Part shown: piece by piece, positions 36,576 to 48,675 of the stretch | Position numbering within the stretch: the first letter of the stretch is position 1 | How the letters are laid out: each line of letters starts with the position of its first letter | NCBI RefSeq assembly: GCF_003590095.1 | Contig: NC_039478.1 | Span: forward strand, 4,898,001 to 4,962,000 | Length of the DNA stretch: 64,000 bases | Reading direction: 5' to 3' | Source: Trichoplusia ni | Lineage: Eukaryota; Arthropoda; Insecta; Lepidoptera; Noctuidae | Program-made: the position numbers and the translations under genes | The notes under the pieces: generated by a model | What the model was told of the DNA's origin: nothing | Databases searched by the model: none | The model's input: only the letters and a program-made list of their open reading frames with translations

Positions 36576-39500
36576 GTAAGATTTTTTTTATTACAACCGA
36601 AAACCGAAAGATCAACGGTTGATAGCGTCTTTATATTTCAAATAATTTTGAAACCATTCAATGCGTGTAAAAAACATAGTGTTTGACAATTACAGTCGTT
36701 TGAAGTCTTGTGTAGTCTCGTGGTGCGAGTGCGACTCAAATTTATTGGTGATATATTTTTGCCCAGCAGTGGGCGCACGTAGAAGATAAATAATAAAGTG
36801 TGGATGTATACAGACGCTGCCAGTCGCTGCTTTTGCAGTGAAGATTAACTGTTATATTTAGCTTATCGAATTAATAGGGATGATGACTGGGTATAAAAAG
36901 AAAAAATCTCATTAGTCCCTCAGTTAGATAATTGAAAAGTGTGAGACACGTATTGTTCCATTTTCAGAAAAACTAGAATTGACAAAAATTAACTGCTTTA
37001 AAGTTTAGGAGAGGGGGCTTGTGACGTAACGATATGGTAAAATTTATACTCAATCGTGACGTCACGCGTAAGTTTCATTCACTGTAATTTGGTCAATTTA
37101 TGTTTGCGGGACAAATTAAAAAATACGTATCCATTATTGTACAAAAAACTACAAGGCGGACACTGCAAAAAAAAATTGTCATCATTCCTATTGTAACCAA
37201 AGGTTTAACCACTGCCTTTTAGACTGCGGCTTAAAACTCTGACATCAGGCTGTATATCAAACATACGAAAAAAGAAGACTAGTTCTCGAAGTAAAACTTT
37301 TCCATATGTTAATTCGAAGGCATTTTTAATTCTTTTTAATTAGCTCTAAAACAGAAATCATTTTTTTTATTTTTTATATTACATTTAGTCTATAGTACAG
37401 TCATTAAAATCATTGAAAAATAACTGGTAACAAAATAAATGTAGGTAATTTCACACGCTCCACAACAACTAGTAAAAATAACTAAACTAAAATATATTAT
37501 AAAAAACTGTACAAAATCTGAAATTAAAGTTGGTTATAAAACGGGAACTGTAACGAATGAAATAAAAGCTGAATTCACCACCGACATTAACGTTGACGAC
37601 TTTTTGTTAGAGATAAGGTAATTGTACAATAAAATGCGTTTTTTATTCAACCAAATTAAATGGGGTTCACGGATGCGATATGTATTTATGGTGGTATAGT
37701 TCTTGGAACCTTATTTGTGAACGGTTGTGACGGTCATTTCTTTTTAACCTCACGCATTTGTTTTCCTTCAGCGAATTTTCACGGAACCATTATCGTTGCA
37801 ATTCCGACTCGCATTTGACCGGTTTGATTGAGGAACTTTATGTTTTAAAAACAGTGTGTTTTTTAACAATGCGTAATGAACTAAGTGAACATAAATATTA
37901 TATTTTATTATGCAGTTTCCATACCTACACAACAAACTAAAGAATAAACATAAGCGGAAAAACAATAATTGCTAATTAAATTGTTTATTAATTAGTTGAC
38001 TTGGGATGTTTCCACGCTCATTAAAACATGTATTTAATGCAGTTTTCAGAATCACGTATTACAATATTGAATACATTATTTTACAAACCGTAAATAAAAT
38101 AATTAGCTTTGCTTCATAAGTGACATAATATAAAGTGTCCACTCTGTATCAGGAACTACGGCAAAAAAAAATCCAGGATTTCTAATTAAATGAGGAAGGA
38201 AGCTTTTTCAGATTTCAGTATTTAATCAATAAAGCTTAAAATAGTACTTACTTTAGTGTCAAAATGAGCTCTTATTTTAGTCTTTTGGTACTCAAGTTGA
38301 AATGTGAATGTTATCAGGTGAAAGCTAGTACGAAATTCCGTTTTCAGAATTTACACCTAGGTATACCAGAGGTCGTTTTCCTGGGAGATATTACGAGCTA
38401 TTAGAATTATTAAAGAAAAAATCAATTAAGATAAAAAAAAGTCTGCCCGTGACCATGATACCTGCAAAGGTGTTGAAACGTCGGGAACTAAAATCAAAAA
38501 TTAAACCGCGATAAAATCCGTAAAAGTAGTTTCATTTCAAGATAAACAAAATTAAGTATATTTTGATGTAACATAAAAGTATTTTGTGAATCTTAGCTAT
38601 CCAGGGAGCTACCCAAACTTATACAAAATACATACATGTAGTATAAAAAGTCCAGCCGTGTATATAGAAGATCTATATTAAGATTATGTTGATAAACGAA
38701 AAGTTAAAATGGTAGCTGTATTAGCGATATCTTCAAGACTTACAAATATACCCATACCAAAGTCCAATCAGAAAATATGCCTGACTGTTTTAATTTATCT
38801 CACTTACAAAACATAGCTTGCGAAACATTAGTTGCGAAAGAAGATTAAAACTATGATAATTCCAATTAATTTATAAGCAGGGCTTACCTACTTAACGTCT
38901 TGCTTTGTCTACTTAAACTTGGCTAAGTGAGACGTTCTCAATTATTTAATTAAGTGCTATTCATAGTCCAAACTTAATTGTATTGAATTAAGTAAGTTAA
39001 AGTTTTGACATTGATATATTAAAAGTTACAGGGCCAGAGAAAAGGGATAAAAGTGACTTAACAATGGATGTTTACATAGTAGATAAATAATATTAGAGAT
39101 ACGAGAACATTTGCAACAAATAAAAGCTATTTTTCAGTAGTTTTTACAGACAAACTATCTCAAACTACTATTTTTGTTAGGTGTCATAGAATACCCACGC
39201 TGGAACAGAAGTGTGAATGGCCCTTAAGTGTTAGTAAGTTTATGTGTCATATAAAAATGTCACGCGTTTCACTATTTTGTGGGACATCTCTTATCCGTAT
39301 ATAAATCGCGTTAGCCCAAAGCGTTTGAACTATTTGAATATTGACGCATTATTGTTTGACAACTTATTCTACATATTTTTAGTCATATATGTAATATATT
39401 GACCGTAAATACGTACAGTGGAAATACACTAGTATGATGGTAACCTAAAATTCTACCCATTTTACTGGGAAGTGGAAATAGGACCGATTTTGTCAGCGTT

Positions 39501-40528
39501 AATCAGGAATTGGTTTTTGACATTATTTATTCCATTAAGAAGGTTTTCCCCATGGGGTTGTAGCCGGATGAAGAAGACCCGAATAGTTCTTTGTTTAATT
39601 TTGTTTATATAGGTACCTACAAGTAATTATATATATCAAGAACCAGTACCTTAAGACTTCAGTTATTTACATTTAGTAATAAGGTTACATTCAAAAATGC
39701 CTACAATTTCTGAAAAAAAAAGTATAATGTGAAAACACAACGTTTTGTGGCTTTTTTTTGTCCATCGGAATTATTGCGATACAAAAACCAAATAGCTTGT
39801 AAGTGTTGAAAGAGACTACGATTAAGAAAATCAAAAATTAACTGATCCCTTCCTGATGCGAGCAGCAAAAAAGTTTTTTAAAGAAATATCATGTCCTCTA
39901 TGCATGATATGAATCAATGAACCAATATTTTTAGCTTCATACTCCCACCTGTCACAATAAACCCTAAAAACGGAATCCATTTCAGTCCTAAACGTAACAA
40001 AAAAATCCTTGCCTTTTCCAAAACAATGGTAAGCTTACTACAATGGCCAATGTGCTCCCAGAATGATGTTTCTACAGGGTGTTGTCCTAGTTTGCGAGTG
40101 ACAGCGCAGAATTTGAACGAGCAGAGGTGCATTAACGTGCATTATAACGAATGGTACCACTCTGATATACCCTGGAAACTTCTTGGTGTACATTCTTGAT
40201 TTTTGTTTATATACTTGATTCATAATTTTTACCAGTCCATAGGAGTATGTACAGTATATGGTGAAGTGAAGATTGTATTCAAACTTTTTCTAAAAAAAAT
40301 CTCTTGAAATTTGTTTTTGCTCCTCTGATTTTTATAAGCAAACCTTACTAAACAGAATTAACATTTAAATACACGTAATGTTTTCAAAAGTGGCAAGAAT
40401 GAAAGAAAACTTCGAAATTTGTTCTCTAAACTAAACTACGAAAACAAATATTATTATTTTTTTCACAGAATATGTTACTTTGCAAGAATTATCAAAACTA
40501 GGTCGATTAATCATTTTTTTTCTCACAG
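36576..40528 (+). other. Intron 2 of the Kazal-like gene
   Basis: This 3.95-kb intron holds the TIR element at 36874-37191 and, at about 38438-38560, a dispersed repeat (GGTGTTGAAACGTCGGGAAC, then TTAAACCGCGATAAAATCCG). I see no further cysteine-rich exon inside it. Confidence 0.55.
36874..37191. mobile_element. TIR element (TIR ATAGGGATGATGAC), 318 bp
   Basis: The left end ATAGGGATGATGACTGGG is mirrored by GTCATCATTCCTAT at the right end. It is the longer, inverted relative of 15597-15775, with about 140 bp of extra internal sequence that includes TGACGTAACG and TGACGTCACGCG. It has no coding capacity and lies in intron 2 of the Kazal-like gene. Confidence 0.7.
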
Positions 40529-40735
40529 AATATGTACCAACACCATTGAAATTCTGCGTCAACAACCAATTGCATCCCACAAGGAGGTTATATGGTGAAT
40601 CCTGTCCGGTATTCTGCCCTAACCACTACCGCCCTGTGTGCGGGGCTTCAACACTGAGGTCCTATATATACAAGACCTTCAATAATGGCTGCTACTTCGA
40701 TATGCTGAACTGCAGAGGCGATTCTGATACCAGTA
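40529..40735 (+). CDS. Kazal-like gene, exon 3 (end of domain 1, most of domain 2)
   Basis: This 207-nt, phase 1-1 exon begins KYVPTPLKFC, supplying cysteine 6 of domain 1. It then encodes GESCPVFCPNHYRPVCGAS...FNNGCYFDMLNC, the clearest Kazal-like segment in the window. Spacing is C-x3-C-x7-C-x16-C-x6-C, with the last cysteine on exon 4 (16 residues later). PVCGAS and FNNGC match the VCG and Y.N.C positions of the family. An RGDS tetrapeptide follows cysteine 5. Its length and phase equal those of exon 2, so the two exons look like a duplicated unit. The donor is A|GTACGT. A second acceptor 60 nt upstream (exon start 40469) keeps the frame and would insert 20 residues between cysteines 5 and 6 of domain 1. 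I prefer 40529 because of the length match. The gene would make a secreted, two-domain inhibitor of about 187 residues. Confidence 0.8.
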
Positions 40736-41096
40736 GTACGTATACCATAGAATTTGTTTTCCATATTATCGAAATAATACGGAAAATATTAGTATGATGG
40801 AAAATGGAAAATGATAGGAAAGACATTGGAGTCAGAGAAAGGAGGTCTTTGTTAAACTCATGCTTGTTTAACAACAAGTATTAGTATTTCGAAATTTACC
40901 CCTTTGTCAAATAAACAATTTTCTCCAAGAAAACAGTAGTCCATTGCGATCAGCTGTTTTGTTAAAGATTTCATTTCCGCTTTATTTAAAACATATCCGG
41001 CTTGTCTATCATTTAATAATATTGTTATTTTGCGTTAAGACTATTATGTACAAACAACATTGAACAAAATAAATGATTCATTATCTTTTTAATTAG

Positions 41097-41209
41097 GCTA
41101 CATCGAAGTGCCACTGGAGTTCTGCCAGAGACATCTCATGAAGAATATTTTCAAAGAACAAGTCGTCGTATCTGGACTCAACGACTATAGAGATTATCAC
41201 GAATATTAA
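41097..41209 (+). CDS. Kazal-like gene, exon 4 (last cysteine and C-terminal tail)
   Basis: After a TTTTTAATTAG acceptor, the phase-1 frame reads SYIEVPLEFCQRHLM and continues to a stop at 41207-41209, ending in NDYRDYHEY. The start parallels exon 3 (KYVPTPLKFC), so its cysteine is the sixth of domain 2. The tail after it is about 27 residues, polar and acidic/tyrosine-rich, with no membrane segment or GPI signal. This supports a soluble secreted product. An ATTAAA poly(A)-like hexamer is at 41247-41252. No frame disruption is seen in exons 2-4. Confidence 0.75.
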
Positions 41210-41252
41210 ATATTGTAAATAGAGTAATGATTATTTTATTCTCTTTATTAAA

Positions 41253-43816
41253 CGACTAACCAACAAGAAACTGGTATCTGTAACATGATCATGAGGTGTT
41301 TCAATACTTATGCTACTCGATAACCTGGCGAAATTGATGGTCGTTCGCAAAAGACGTAGAGAGCCCTAAATATTTGTCTGACCAATTTCTAGAAAATATA
41401 AACCTGAAACTATCCAGCATTAGGCTAACCGAAGCCATTAACATCACTGCATGCAGAATTTAGAAATCAAACAACTAAAAGAAGATGAGGAAACCACTAC
41501 CCTTAAGAAAAGTCTTATGCATTCAGGGCCCATTTATGATTAACAGAACGAATGTACACTATAATAATATTGATTAAGCGGAAAGAGAACATAGTTTATA
41601 AAGCTTTTTCCAATAATCAGGTAGTATACTGATTACCTTTAGACGACACCTTTAATATTGATTTTTAAAATAATTTAATAACTCAACTAATTTCGTACAA
41701 TTATTAATAACATAATACAAATTTACAGCATCCTTTAAACCAAGTGAAGAGCTTAAACAACGTCCAAAGAAACACAACGTTCGAAACTCGAATAGTTATA
41801 CCCGATAACTTAAACCGCAGTTTTAAAGACTGCAGACGCTGAACTTATGTTTAAATCTGCGCCCTCGGGGTGTGAAACTTAAACTATAGGGTAATACATC
41901 TCGTCTTGTAATAGGGTAATTACTCAAAGTGTATCTCATGAAAAAGTAATAAACTAAGGTCTTGTTAGATGAAGCACTATCGCTTGATATTTCATGATGA
42001 ATCTTTTGACGAATTGTCTTGTACCTTTACCAGTAGTTGACTCAAACAAAATGTTTTAAGTAATTAATTATAGATTAAAATAATCTAAACACCTACGTTT
42101 TTAAATGTCACTCCATGCAAATTTTATCAAAATTGGTCCAGCCGTTTTAATAGAAGGACTTTGCATTGTCGACGTTTTTTGAAAATTTCAGCCTACTGGC
42201 TTATCGGGAAGTGCCTCAAAATTGAGTTACAAAAATCCAACAGGAACGACAAACAAACAAGAAAAGTGAGTGTATAAACATGGGAAAAGGATCCATGGGC
42301 TTGCAAGATCTCATGAAAAATGTATTGGTAACAAAATGGATTCCGCTCTAAGTCATCTAGTGTTTTGTTTTTAATAGTGCAACAGACTTACATTAACAGG
42401 GTCCAATACATACTAGGCCAGAGTCGTTAATCAAAAACTTAATTTAGTAAATTCTTTCTCAATATTCCTGCAAATGCAATCGAATGGGTTAATTTTGTCT
42501 TATTTCATTTCAAGGGAAATTAGACCTTTAAGTTGTTCATTTAGAGATCAATTTACTATAGTAACGTTTTAAAGATCATCAATAATCCAAGAAAGCAGAG
42601 AAAAGGCAAAATAAACATTGTTAAACTCCAATGACATTTACATATAGCCTCTTAAGGATCCAATTTGCGTGAAATAAGTTGGTCTTCTTTCTGGACTCGA
42701 TCCAGGTTGGAAGTAATAACTTTTGTTTGGTTGGCAGAGCGTAAACATGGGGTGGGATGTAATGATCGAAAGTACCATTGTACTGGATCTCGCTCGGAAA
42801 TTTATGAGGTGAAATATTTTTTTAGTTATTTTCGTGATTGTTTTATGTTTTCAACTTCATATACATTCGAGTCACATGCACAAAGACAACCGGACGTTAT
42901 ACGTGGTACGTGTTGATCAAACCCGCGACATGTCGCGCTCTGTGGGGTTGTGGTGACCTCAAAAATTCGAGTAGGATTCGTGTATAACACGGATTCAAAG
43001 CAATATTTTGCAGTTGTGGGAGGTTGATAGAGCACTGCACGCTGTAGAATGTCGTCTCTCTTCCATAACTGCAATGATCTTATCAATATAGAAGGTGGTA
43101 GCTGGCTCCCTGAATACCAAATTTAGCAAAAGCAAATGATTTATGCTCGTTAATTTTTTACTCAGGTAGAGATATTTTTCTAGCAATGGGACAGCACAAG
43201 TAGTCCATAAATGAAATCAAGCCATTAGTTGGCAGTAGAGGGCCGCAATATGCCGATTCGGCCGCAGAGGCCGAAACGTATTAAAAATCTTAAAATATTT
43301 GTTTATTATCCGAAGCCAAAAATATACTTTTTAATTTTGTGTGTTGGTTCGTCTGAGTGCAATAAACTCAGCAACGGCATATCCGATATCCGTGCGGTTA
43401 TCTATTTAAAGAATCATGAAGACATCTTAATCACAATATAATGCAAAGAAAAATACTGCCTGAAGTCACATTTTGTAACGCAGTCACTTTCGTACCTGAT
43501 TTAAAACATATTTTCCAATAGTAGGGGTCGCTTGAAGGAGAGTTATTATTTAGTGATGCGAAAAATGTATCTGTTACTAAGCATCAGGAAGGAATGAAGT
43601 TCTGTGATTTGACAACCAAGAAATTGCTTGAGTTGTAATAACATTATCACTAAAAGTAGTTTCATATTACGTAGGTTTTATTACCTAAACTTAAGTACCT
43701 ATATGCTAGGTATTGACATAACGCCTTTTGAAAAGGAGCCTATGATATTTTGTTCTTTTTTAGTATGATTCAAGTTCGTAATGATATAACCCCAGCTCTA
43801 TCTAGTCATATATTGG
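41253..43816. other. Intergenic DNA downstream of the Kazal-like gene
   Basis: A dispersed repeat at 42092-42280 matches 7040-7240 in order (TTAAATGTCACTCCATGC, GGCTTATCGGGAAGTGCCTC, AACGACAAACAAACAAGAAA). A minus-strand SINE is at 42880-42995. A GTTGTGGGAGG...CTCTCTTCCATAACTGCAA repeat is at about 43010-43080. No gene is seen. Confidence 0.5.
42880..42995 (-). mobile_element. tRNA-type SINE, minus strand, degenerate
   Basis: On the minus strand it has GCGCGACATGTCGCGGGTTT then GATCAACACGTACCACG (B-box region), with the body ending GGTTGTCTTTGTGCATGTGA. The family is that of 47494-47665. The A box is not recognisable. Confidence 0.5.
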
Positions 43817-43994
43817 ATACTAGCTATTGCTCGCGAGCCCGCCGCGGTAACTAGCCAACGGAACATAAAACCGGGATAAAAACTATCACGTGTGTTAATC
43901 CAAGTTATAAACTATCTTTGTATCAAGTTTAGTGTAAATCTGTTCAGTGATTTTTGCGACATACAAACTATAGTGTTTATGATATTAGTAGGAT
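43817..43994 (+). repeat. Dispersed repeat with GC-rich start and ATATTAGTAGGAT end
   Basis: It starts ATACTAGCTATTGCTCGCGA, passes through CCGGGATAAAAACTATCAC and ends GATATTAGTAGGATT. Relatives: 44365-44510 and 44721-44995 (diverged), 50258-50463 and 61797-61990. The order (GC-rich start, GGGATAAA, AATTCGTTCAGTGG, TTAGTAGG end) is constant, which fits 3' ends of a non-autonomous retroelement family. No coding sequence is preserved. Confidence 0.55.
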
Positions 43995-44364
43995 TCTAAA
44001 ATTTTCAGAACAAGATTTAACATGATTGGTCGTAATCTACCATAACTATATTTTATCCTTTAACGGCTCTTAAGCATAGGTAATAGTTTTCTACACAAAG
44101 CTCTATTCAAGAACTAAAAATTGTAAGAAAATTGAAACACTGACCGCTTACAGAACAATTACATGTGAACAATACCTACGCTTAAAACAAAATCTCCGTT
44201 TCTAGGAAACGAAAACTTTTCCATCGCCAACAATGTTGAGGAAAATGGACCTTACCGCGTTGTAATAAAGGTGACGTTAAATTTAGTCTAAGTAGAAACT
44301 ACCTTAGGAACAGTTTCTGTTCTTAAGATTTGAAATGGTTAAGCCGAAATTACGAAGAACACTA

Positions 44365-44995
44365 GCGGTAGCCCGTGGCTCCGCCCGCGTGTAATACCTA
44401 TCGCTGTGAAACATAACCCTGTTCTTTTTTAGTTGATTTGAAGAATGTTTCTTCTAGTCCCTTCTAGACACGTGTATAAAGTTTCATGACGTTAGCTTAA
44501 GATTGTATTGCGTGAAAGCGTAAAACAAACAAATTCTCATTTATAATATAGCAGATAAATACCGGTTTTTTTTTTAAACTGTCATAGTAGTTTCCTCCAT
44601 GTCTTATTATAAGTTCTACGATAAACAGGCAAAGGTGGCCAAAAAAATAAAAAAAACAATGAAAAAATATATATTTTATATACAACTACAATAGTCAAAA
44701 GGCAAGAACACTTATTATGATACTAGCTGTTGCCCGCGACTTCGTCCCCGTGGGTAGAAGATATAAGTTATGATTTATACCTGCCTTGTTTTTTTTTCAC
44801 ATTTTCCATTGTATTTTTTATGTTTAAGCGTTCGTCGTTGTCGCGTCATTAGTCGTAGCGTGATGGTTTATAGCCTAAAGCCTTCCTCGATTAATGGTCT
44901 ATTCAACACAAAAAGAATTTTTGGACCAGTAGTTCCTGAGATTAGCTCGTTCAAACAAACAAACAAACTCTTCAGCTTTATATATTAGTCTAGAT
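44365..44995 (+). repeat. Two diverged relatives of the 43.8-kb repeat
   Basis: About 44365-44510 begins ACTAGCGGTAGCCCGTGGCT. About 44721-44995 begins ACTAGCTGTTGCCCGCGACT and ends with AAACAAACAAACTCTTCAGC then TTTATATATTAG. Both share the GC-rich opening with 43817-43994 but differ downstream, so they may be subfamilies. Confidence 0.45.
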
Positions 44996-47493
44996 AAGTA
45001 CTACTAAGTGTACAAAGCTGAGCTGAAGTATTTACGAAGTTACAAATCTATTCCGAGAATTGGCAATTGTTTTCAAGTCCTTAATACTTGGAATTTTTGA
45101 AATCGATTAAATTATTTCAGTTCAATTTAATCCTTTCAAATGAACGGCAAATAATTTGAAGATTTATTTTCTGCTTACCGAAACTTTGTGGAAATAATCG
45201 TTGGGGACAGATGCTGACTGTTTCTAAATTCTCGATTAGTTTAATTTGATTTTATTGTTTTGGACAATAAATATTTGGAGCAGAAGGTTTTCTTTTTATG
45301 TTCCTATTAAAGCCAGACGTGGATTGTTGTTAAATTTAAGTATTTTCATGATAAATAGTGATATTTTATACGTGCTTCAAGTTAGATAAATTATGAAGTA
45401 GTATGTATGTTATATTTAATTTTTCAAACAAATTTTAATTCTTTAACTTATAGTTTTTTTTAAACTAATATATCAGTTTTATCCCCCTAATAAATATTTC
45501 TTGAATATCAATTTCCAGATAGCATCTTTTACAACTAGAAGATTTACCTCGTGGACTGGGTTCGAGATAGAGGATCGTGGAAGGGGCCTTATTATTAGAG
45601 GCTTTGCCAAGCAGTAGGATACATGAGACTAGATAAAAAAAAAGATTAAGACAGTAACTTTTTTTATTTGATCAAGAAACCAAAACACCGAAAAAAAAGT
45701 AACAATCTCTCACAAATAATCTCAAACATTATCCACTAGGATGCTCAAGAAACCTAATATAAGGGAACTGGATTTAATCAAAGGTCGAATGCAAAATAGC
45801 CTAATATACTTTGGGCAACGAAAATGTCTTTCAAAGGGCACATCGGATAACCAACTTACTCTTTGTATGGACCTCGGGTGACTCACAAAAGCACAGCTAA
45901 CAAGGTCGTCTTTGACAGAAAACTAACTTTAGCCTAGCTTAGCATCCCGATTTTGCTCGCTTGGATCTCGTTTTTTAGTCAATGGGGAACAAACAATACG
46001 TCCTCATAATTTGATATTTGTAATTAAGTAAACAAAAAAATAAAATCTTTACTATTTGATAAATATTAACTTGATCTTAGCTAGACACGCTACCGACTGT
46101 CTAGATTGACAAATTACAAAATTCCCTAAAGAAATAACATCATTATCCGAAGCTAGCCGATAGTCAGTTTTAATTTTAAAATATTTGTAATTTTATTATC
46201 TGAAGTTCCATATTATGATATACTCATAACATCCCTGATCGTCACTTAACACTGCTGCCAAAGCTCATGATTAAGAATTCCAAATTATCATCGTATTGTG
46301 AAATACGGGTAAGCAAATAATTTGAAAATTAATCACTATAAAATGATAATAAACGACCATCACAAGTTTACTAATAAAATTATCTGAACAAGGTAATGAA
46401 ATATGATTATTGAAAGTCTAATTATATTTTCTCCTATGTATATAATATGTCATGTACTTATAATACTACCTACCTTATCTTTAAATAAGTACTTCCTGGA
46501 AAAGAGATTAATTATTAGAAGTAGAGAATGTAATGGAACGCACATTTTATATCCTCATTATATTCACGTTATTAAAATTCCTATCTTTTCCGAAATCATT
46601 AAGTTACAGATATTGTATGATATAATGTTACCAACAAACATATTTTTATTATCATTAAATACCTGTTGGATACCAACGGAAAAAAAACATTAATGATTAG
46701 CAAAATTAAAAGTGCAAATAATAAAAGTTTCTTAGTAAGTATCCTACCTTTAGCAATAATTAGTTATCTCCAGAATTTGCACTTAAGATGGTTTTCCATG
46801 CTTGTTCCTTAATAGAACGGGGGTGGCAACGTCTCGTGATTAAAGCCCTCAACAAGGCCTCCACATGCTGAACCTGTGTCCCCGTGCACGGCTATAAAAG
46901 GAACCGTGTCTATTCCCAAGAAGTTTGGACGTGAATGAAGAGAGATAAGTGGAGGCCCATATAGTAAGTGAATGACCACCATCTATAATGATATGAGTAT
47001 GTTGTATCTGTATGTGTCTTGTTTTTTGTTATAGCTGGACCCATATCGATCGTTCAAAATGACTTATTATAGAAAACTATTGCTACGTTACTGCATATAA
47101 CGAATATTTATAAAACCTGAGCTTGTTGTGAAGTTATCGGCACATTTAACGACTTAAATTTTAAATTGGTCTTGTCAGTTTATGTACACATATGTTAAAA
47201 TATTTCCTCATAAAATTTTCAGTACTTGACTCAGTAAAATAAAATGTTACAACGACGATTGTTAAAAATTCTAGTGGTTTCGGCTTTAATAATGAAGCAG
47301 TGCTTGGTTTGATCTTAAAATGACCAAGTCCATCTTAAGTTTGAACACAAGTCAAGAGCTACAAGGATAATGGCTAGATGTAGTGGTAATAAACTTATAA
47401 GACATATAAAACATTGTGCAATGGCTTGCCATTACAATGCAGTAAAACTCTCTTTTAAACTTTAGTTTGTCTTAACTAAATCATGTTTTATTA
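44996..47493. other. Gene-free AT-rich stretch
   Basis: No gene. A GC-richer patch near 46805-46960 (ACGGGGGTGGCAACGTCTCG ... GTGCACGGCTATAAAAGG) is a likely repeat fragment that I cannot place. The frame at 46403-46693 is AT-driven and shows no known family. Confidence 0.4.
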
Positions 47494-47665
47494 CTGCACG
47501 GATAGCCGAGTGGTTCAGGTCACCAAGCCAAACCCGTGCGCGATGTGTCTCAGTTTTGATCCTGGCGTAGAGTAAACGTTTGTGTGATTGTGTGATCAAC
47601 GATCTTCTTTCACACACCGGGAGTCTTTGTGCATGTGACTTGGATGTTTGTGAAACCGGGATATT
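47494..47665 (+). mobile_element. tRNA-derived SINE
   Basis: The A box TAGCCGAGTGG is at 47502-47512. A diverged B-box region (AGTTTTGATCC) is preceded by CGTGCGCGATGTGTC. The body is well kept (GGGAGTCTTTGTGCATGTGA, CTTGGATGTTTGTGAAAC). Same family as 32874 and 52370. Confidence 0.65.
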
Positions 47666-48130
47666 ATTTACTTTACTAAATTGAATGTTTTTAAATATAG
47701 CTAAATGAATAGGTATTTCTCGGAATTTTTTTTTAATATCTTTCATCCTCACGATAGTTATTTTTTTATGAGATACTGATATAAGTATACTTACATTGAA
47801 ATCAACCGATAGGCAGATATTAACTTAAATTCGAAATAATAAAATTACTTGTACATATGTATGTTGATCTATAATTGATTGTGACAACAGCATCTGGCAG
47901 TCTTACAAAAACTCAAATACGGAAATCGTAAAAAATACGTAATTATCAATTACCTAAGTCACTCATCAGTATAATTCTTCCATGTACGGCTATAAAATAA
48001 TAGAAAAATGCAAATCCGGTATGCACTACGCAAGCGTATTCTAAGAAAATTTACGCATTAAGATAAACATGATATGTTAAACTGCAGGACAACAATGTAC
48101 AATAGTCGCATTGGCAATGTGATTATTTCC

Positions 48131-48205
48131 TGCGTTAGGATCGAACCTGTACCTCATGCATACAAGTATACGTAGAACCAATAGACCACCACGACAGTGA
48201 AATAA
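48131..48205 (-). mobile_element. tRNA-like SINE head, minus strand
   Basis: On the minus strand, TGGTGGTCTATTGGTTCTAC and ATGAGGTACAGGTTCGATCC are positioned like A and B boxes (the B box is the complement of 48138-48147). The sequence between and after them does not form a convincing tRNA cloverleaf by eye. It is probably from a third SINE subfamily. Confidence 0.4.
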
Positions 48206-48531
48206 AATTATCGCTACAATAAAATTGGAATATTTTTTAAATGTATGCCCAGTTTGATACCTTAAGTCAATATAAAGCATCTATCTATTAATAATTTAAT
48301 GATTCTGCGTTTTAAAATCTAAAAATATCGAAATGAGTATCTTAATTAGTTTCTTCAAAAATTAATACCTACGTCATGACAATTAATTTGAATCAATTCT
48401 TAAAACCATATGGAAATACCGTTTAAATAATAACGCTGCACTATGCGTCATATAAAATCTTATACGCCATCCTGCTCGCACTTATACTTATCTCTATCTC
48501 CCATCTCTTTCTATTTTAACTTGTATTAATT
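48206..48531. other. Upstream region of secreted-protein gene 3
   Basis: AT-rich, with a pyrimidine-rich segment (48470-48515) just before the TATA box. No other motif is recognised. Confidence 0.35.
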
Positions 48532-48540
48532 TATATATAA
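48532..48540 (+). promoter_or_regulatory. Putative TATA box of secreted-protein gene 3
   Basis: TATATATAA lies about 135 nt before a strong donor TTAAG|GTAAGT (GT at 48676). The predicted start is near 48565. The layout (TATA, short leader exon, long intron, acceptor just before the ATG) parallels gene 1. Confidence 0.4.
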
Positions 48541-48564
48541 CCAGATACTTGTGGGCTGTGTTTA

Positions 48565-48675
48565 TTAATGCGTTTACGTTTGTTGTGTTAAGACAGAAGT
48601 TTGTGTTAATAGGTTTCAATTAAACGTTGAATATTCTGGTTTTAGTGTTAATTGACTTCAAAATAGTTTCTTAAG
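48565..48675 (+). other. Predicted non-coding first exon of secreted-protein gene 3
   Basis: It ends at TTAAG|GTAAGT, the same junction sequence as the predicted leader exon of copy 2 (TTAAG|GTGAGT at 5455). The intron would run 48676-50849. The 5' end is a guess from the TATA position. Confidence 0.35.

Noticed and set aside
36373..36615. 80-residue minus-strand frame
   Set aside because: It is antisense to Kazal-like exon 2, whose cysteine pattern and splice sites favour the plus strand.
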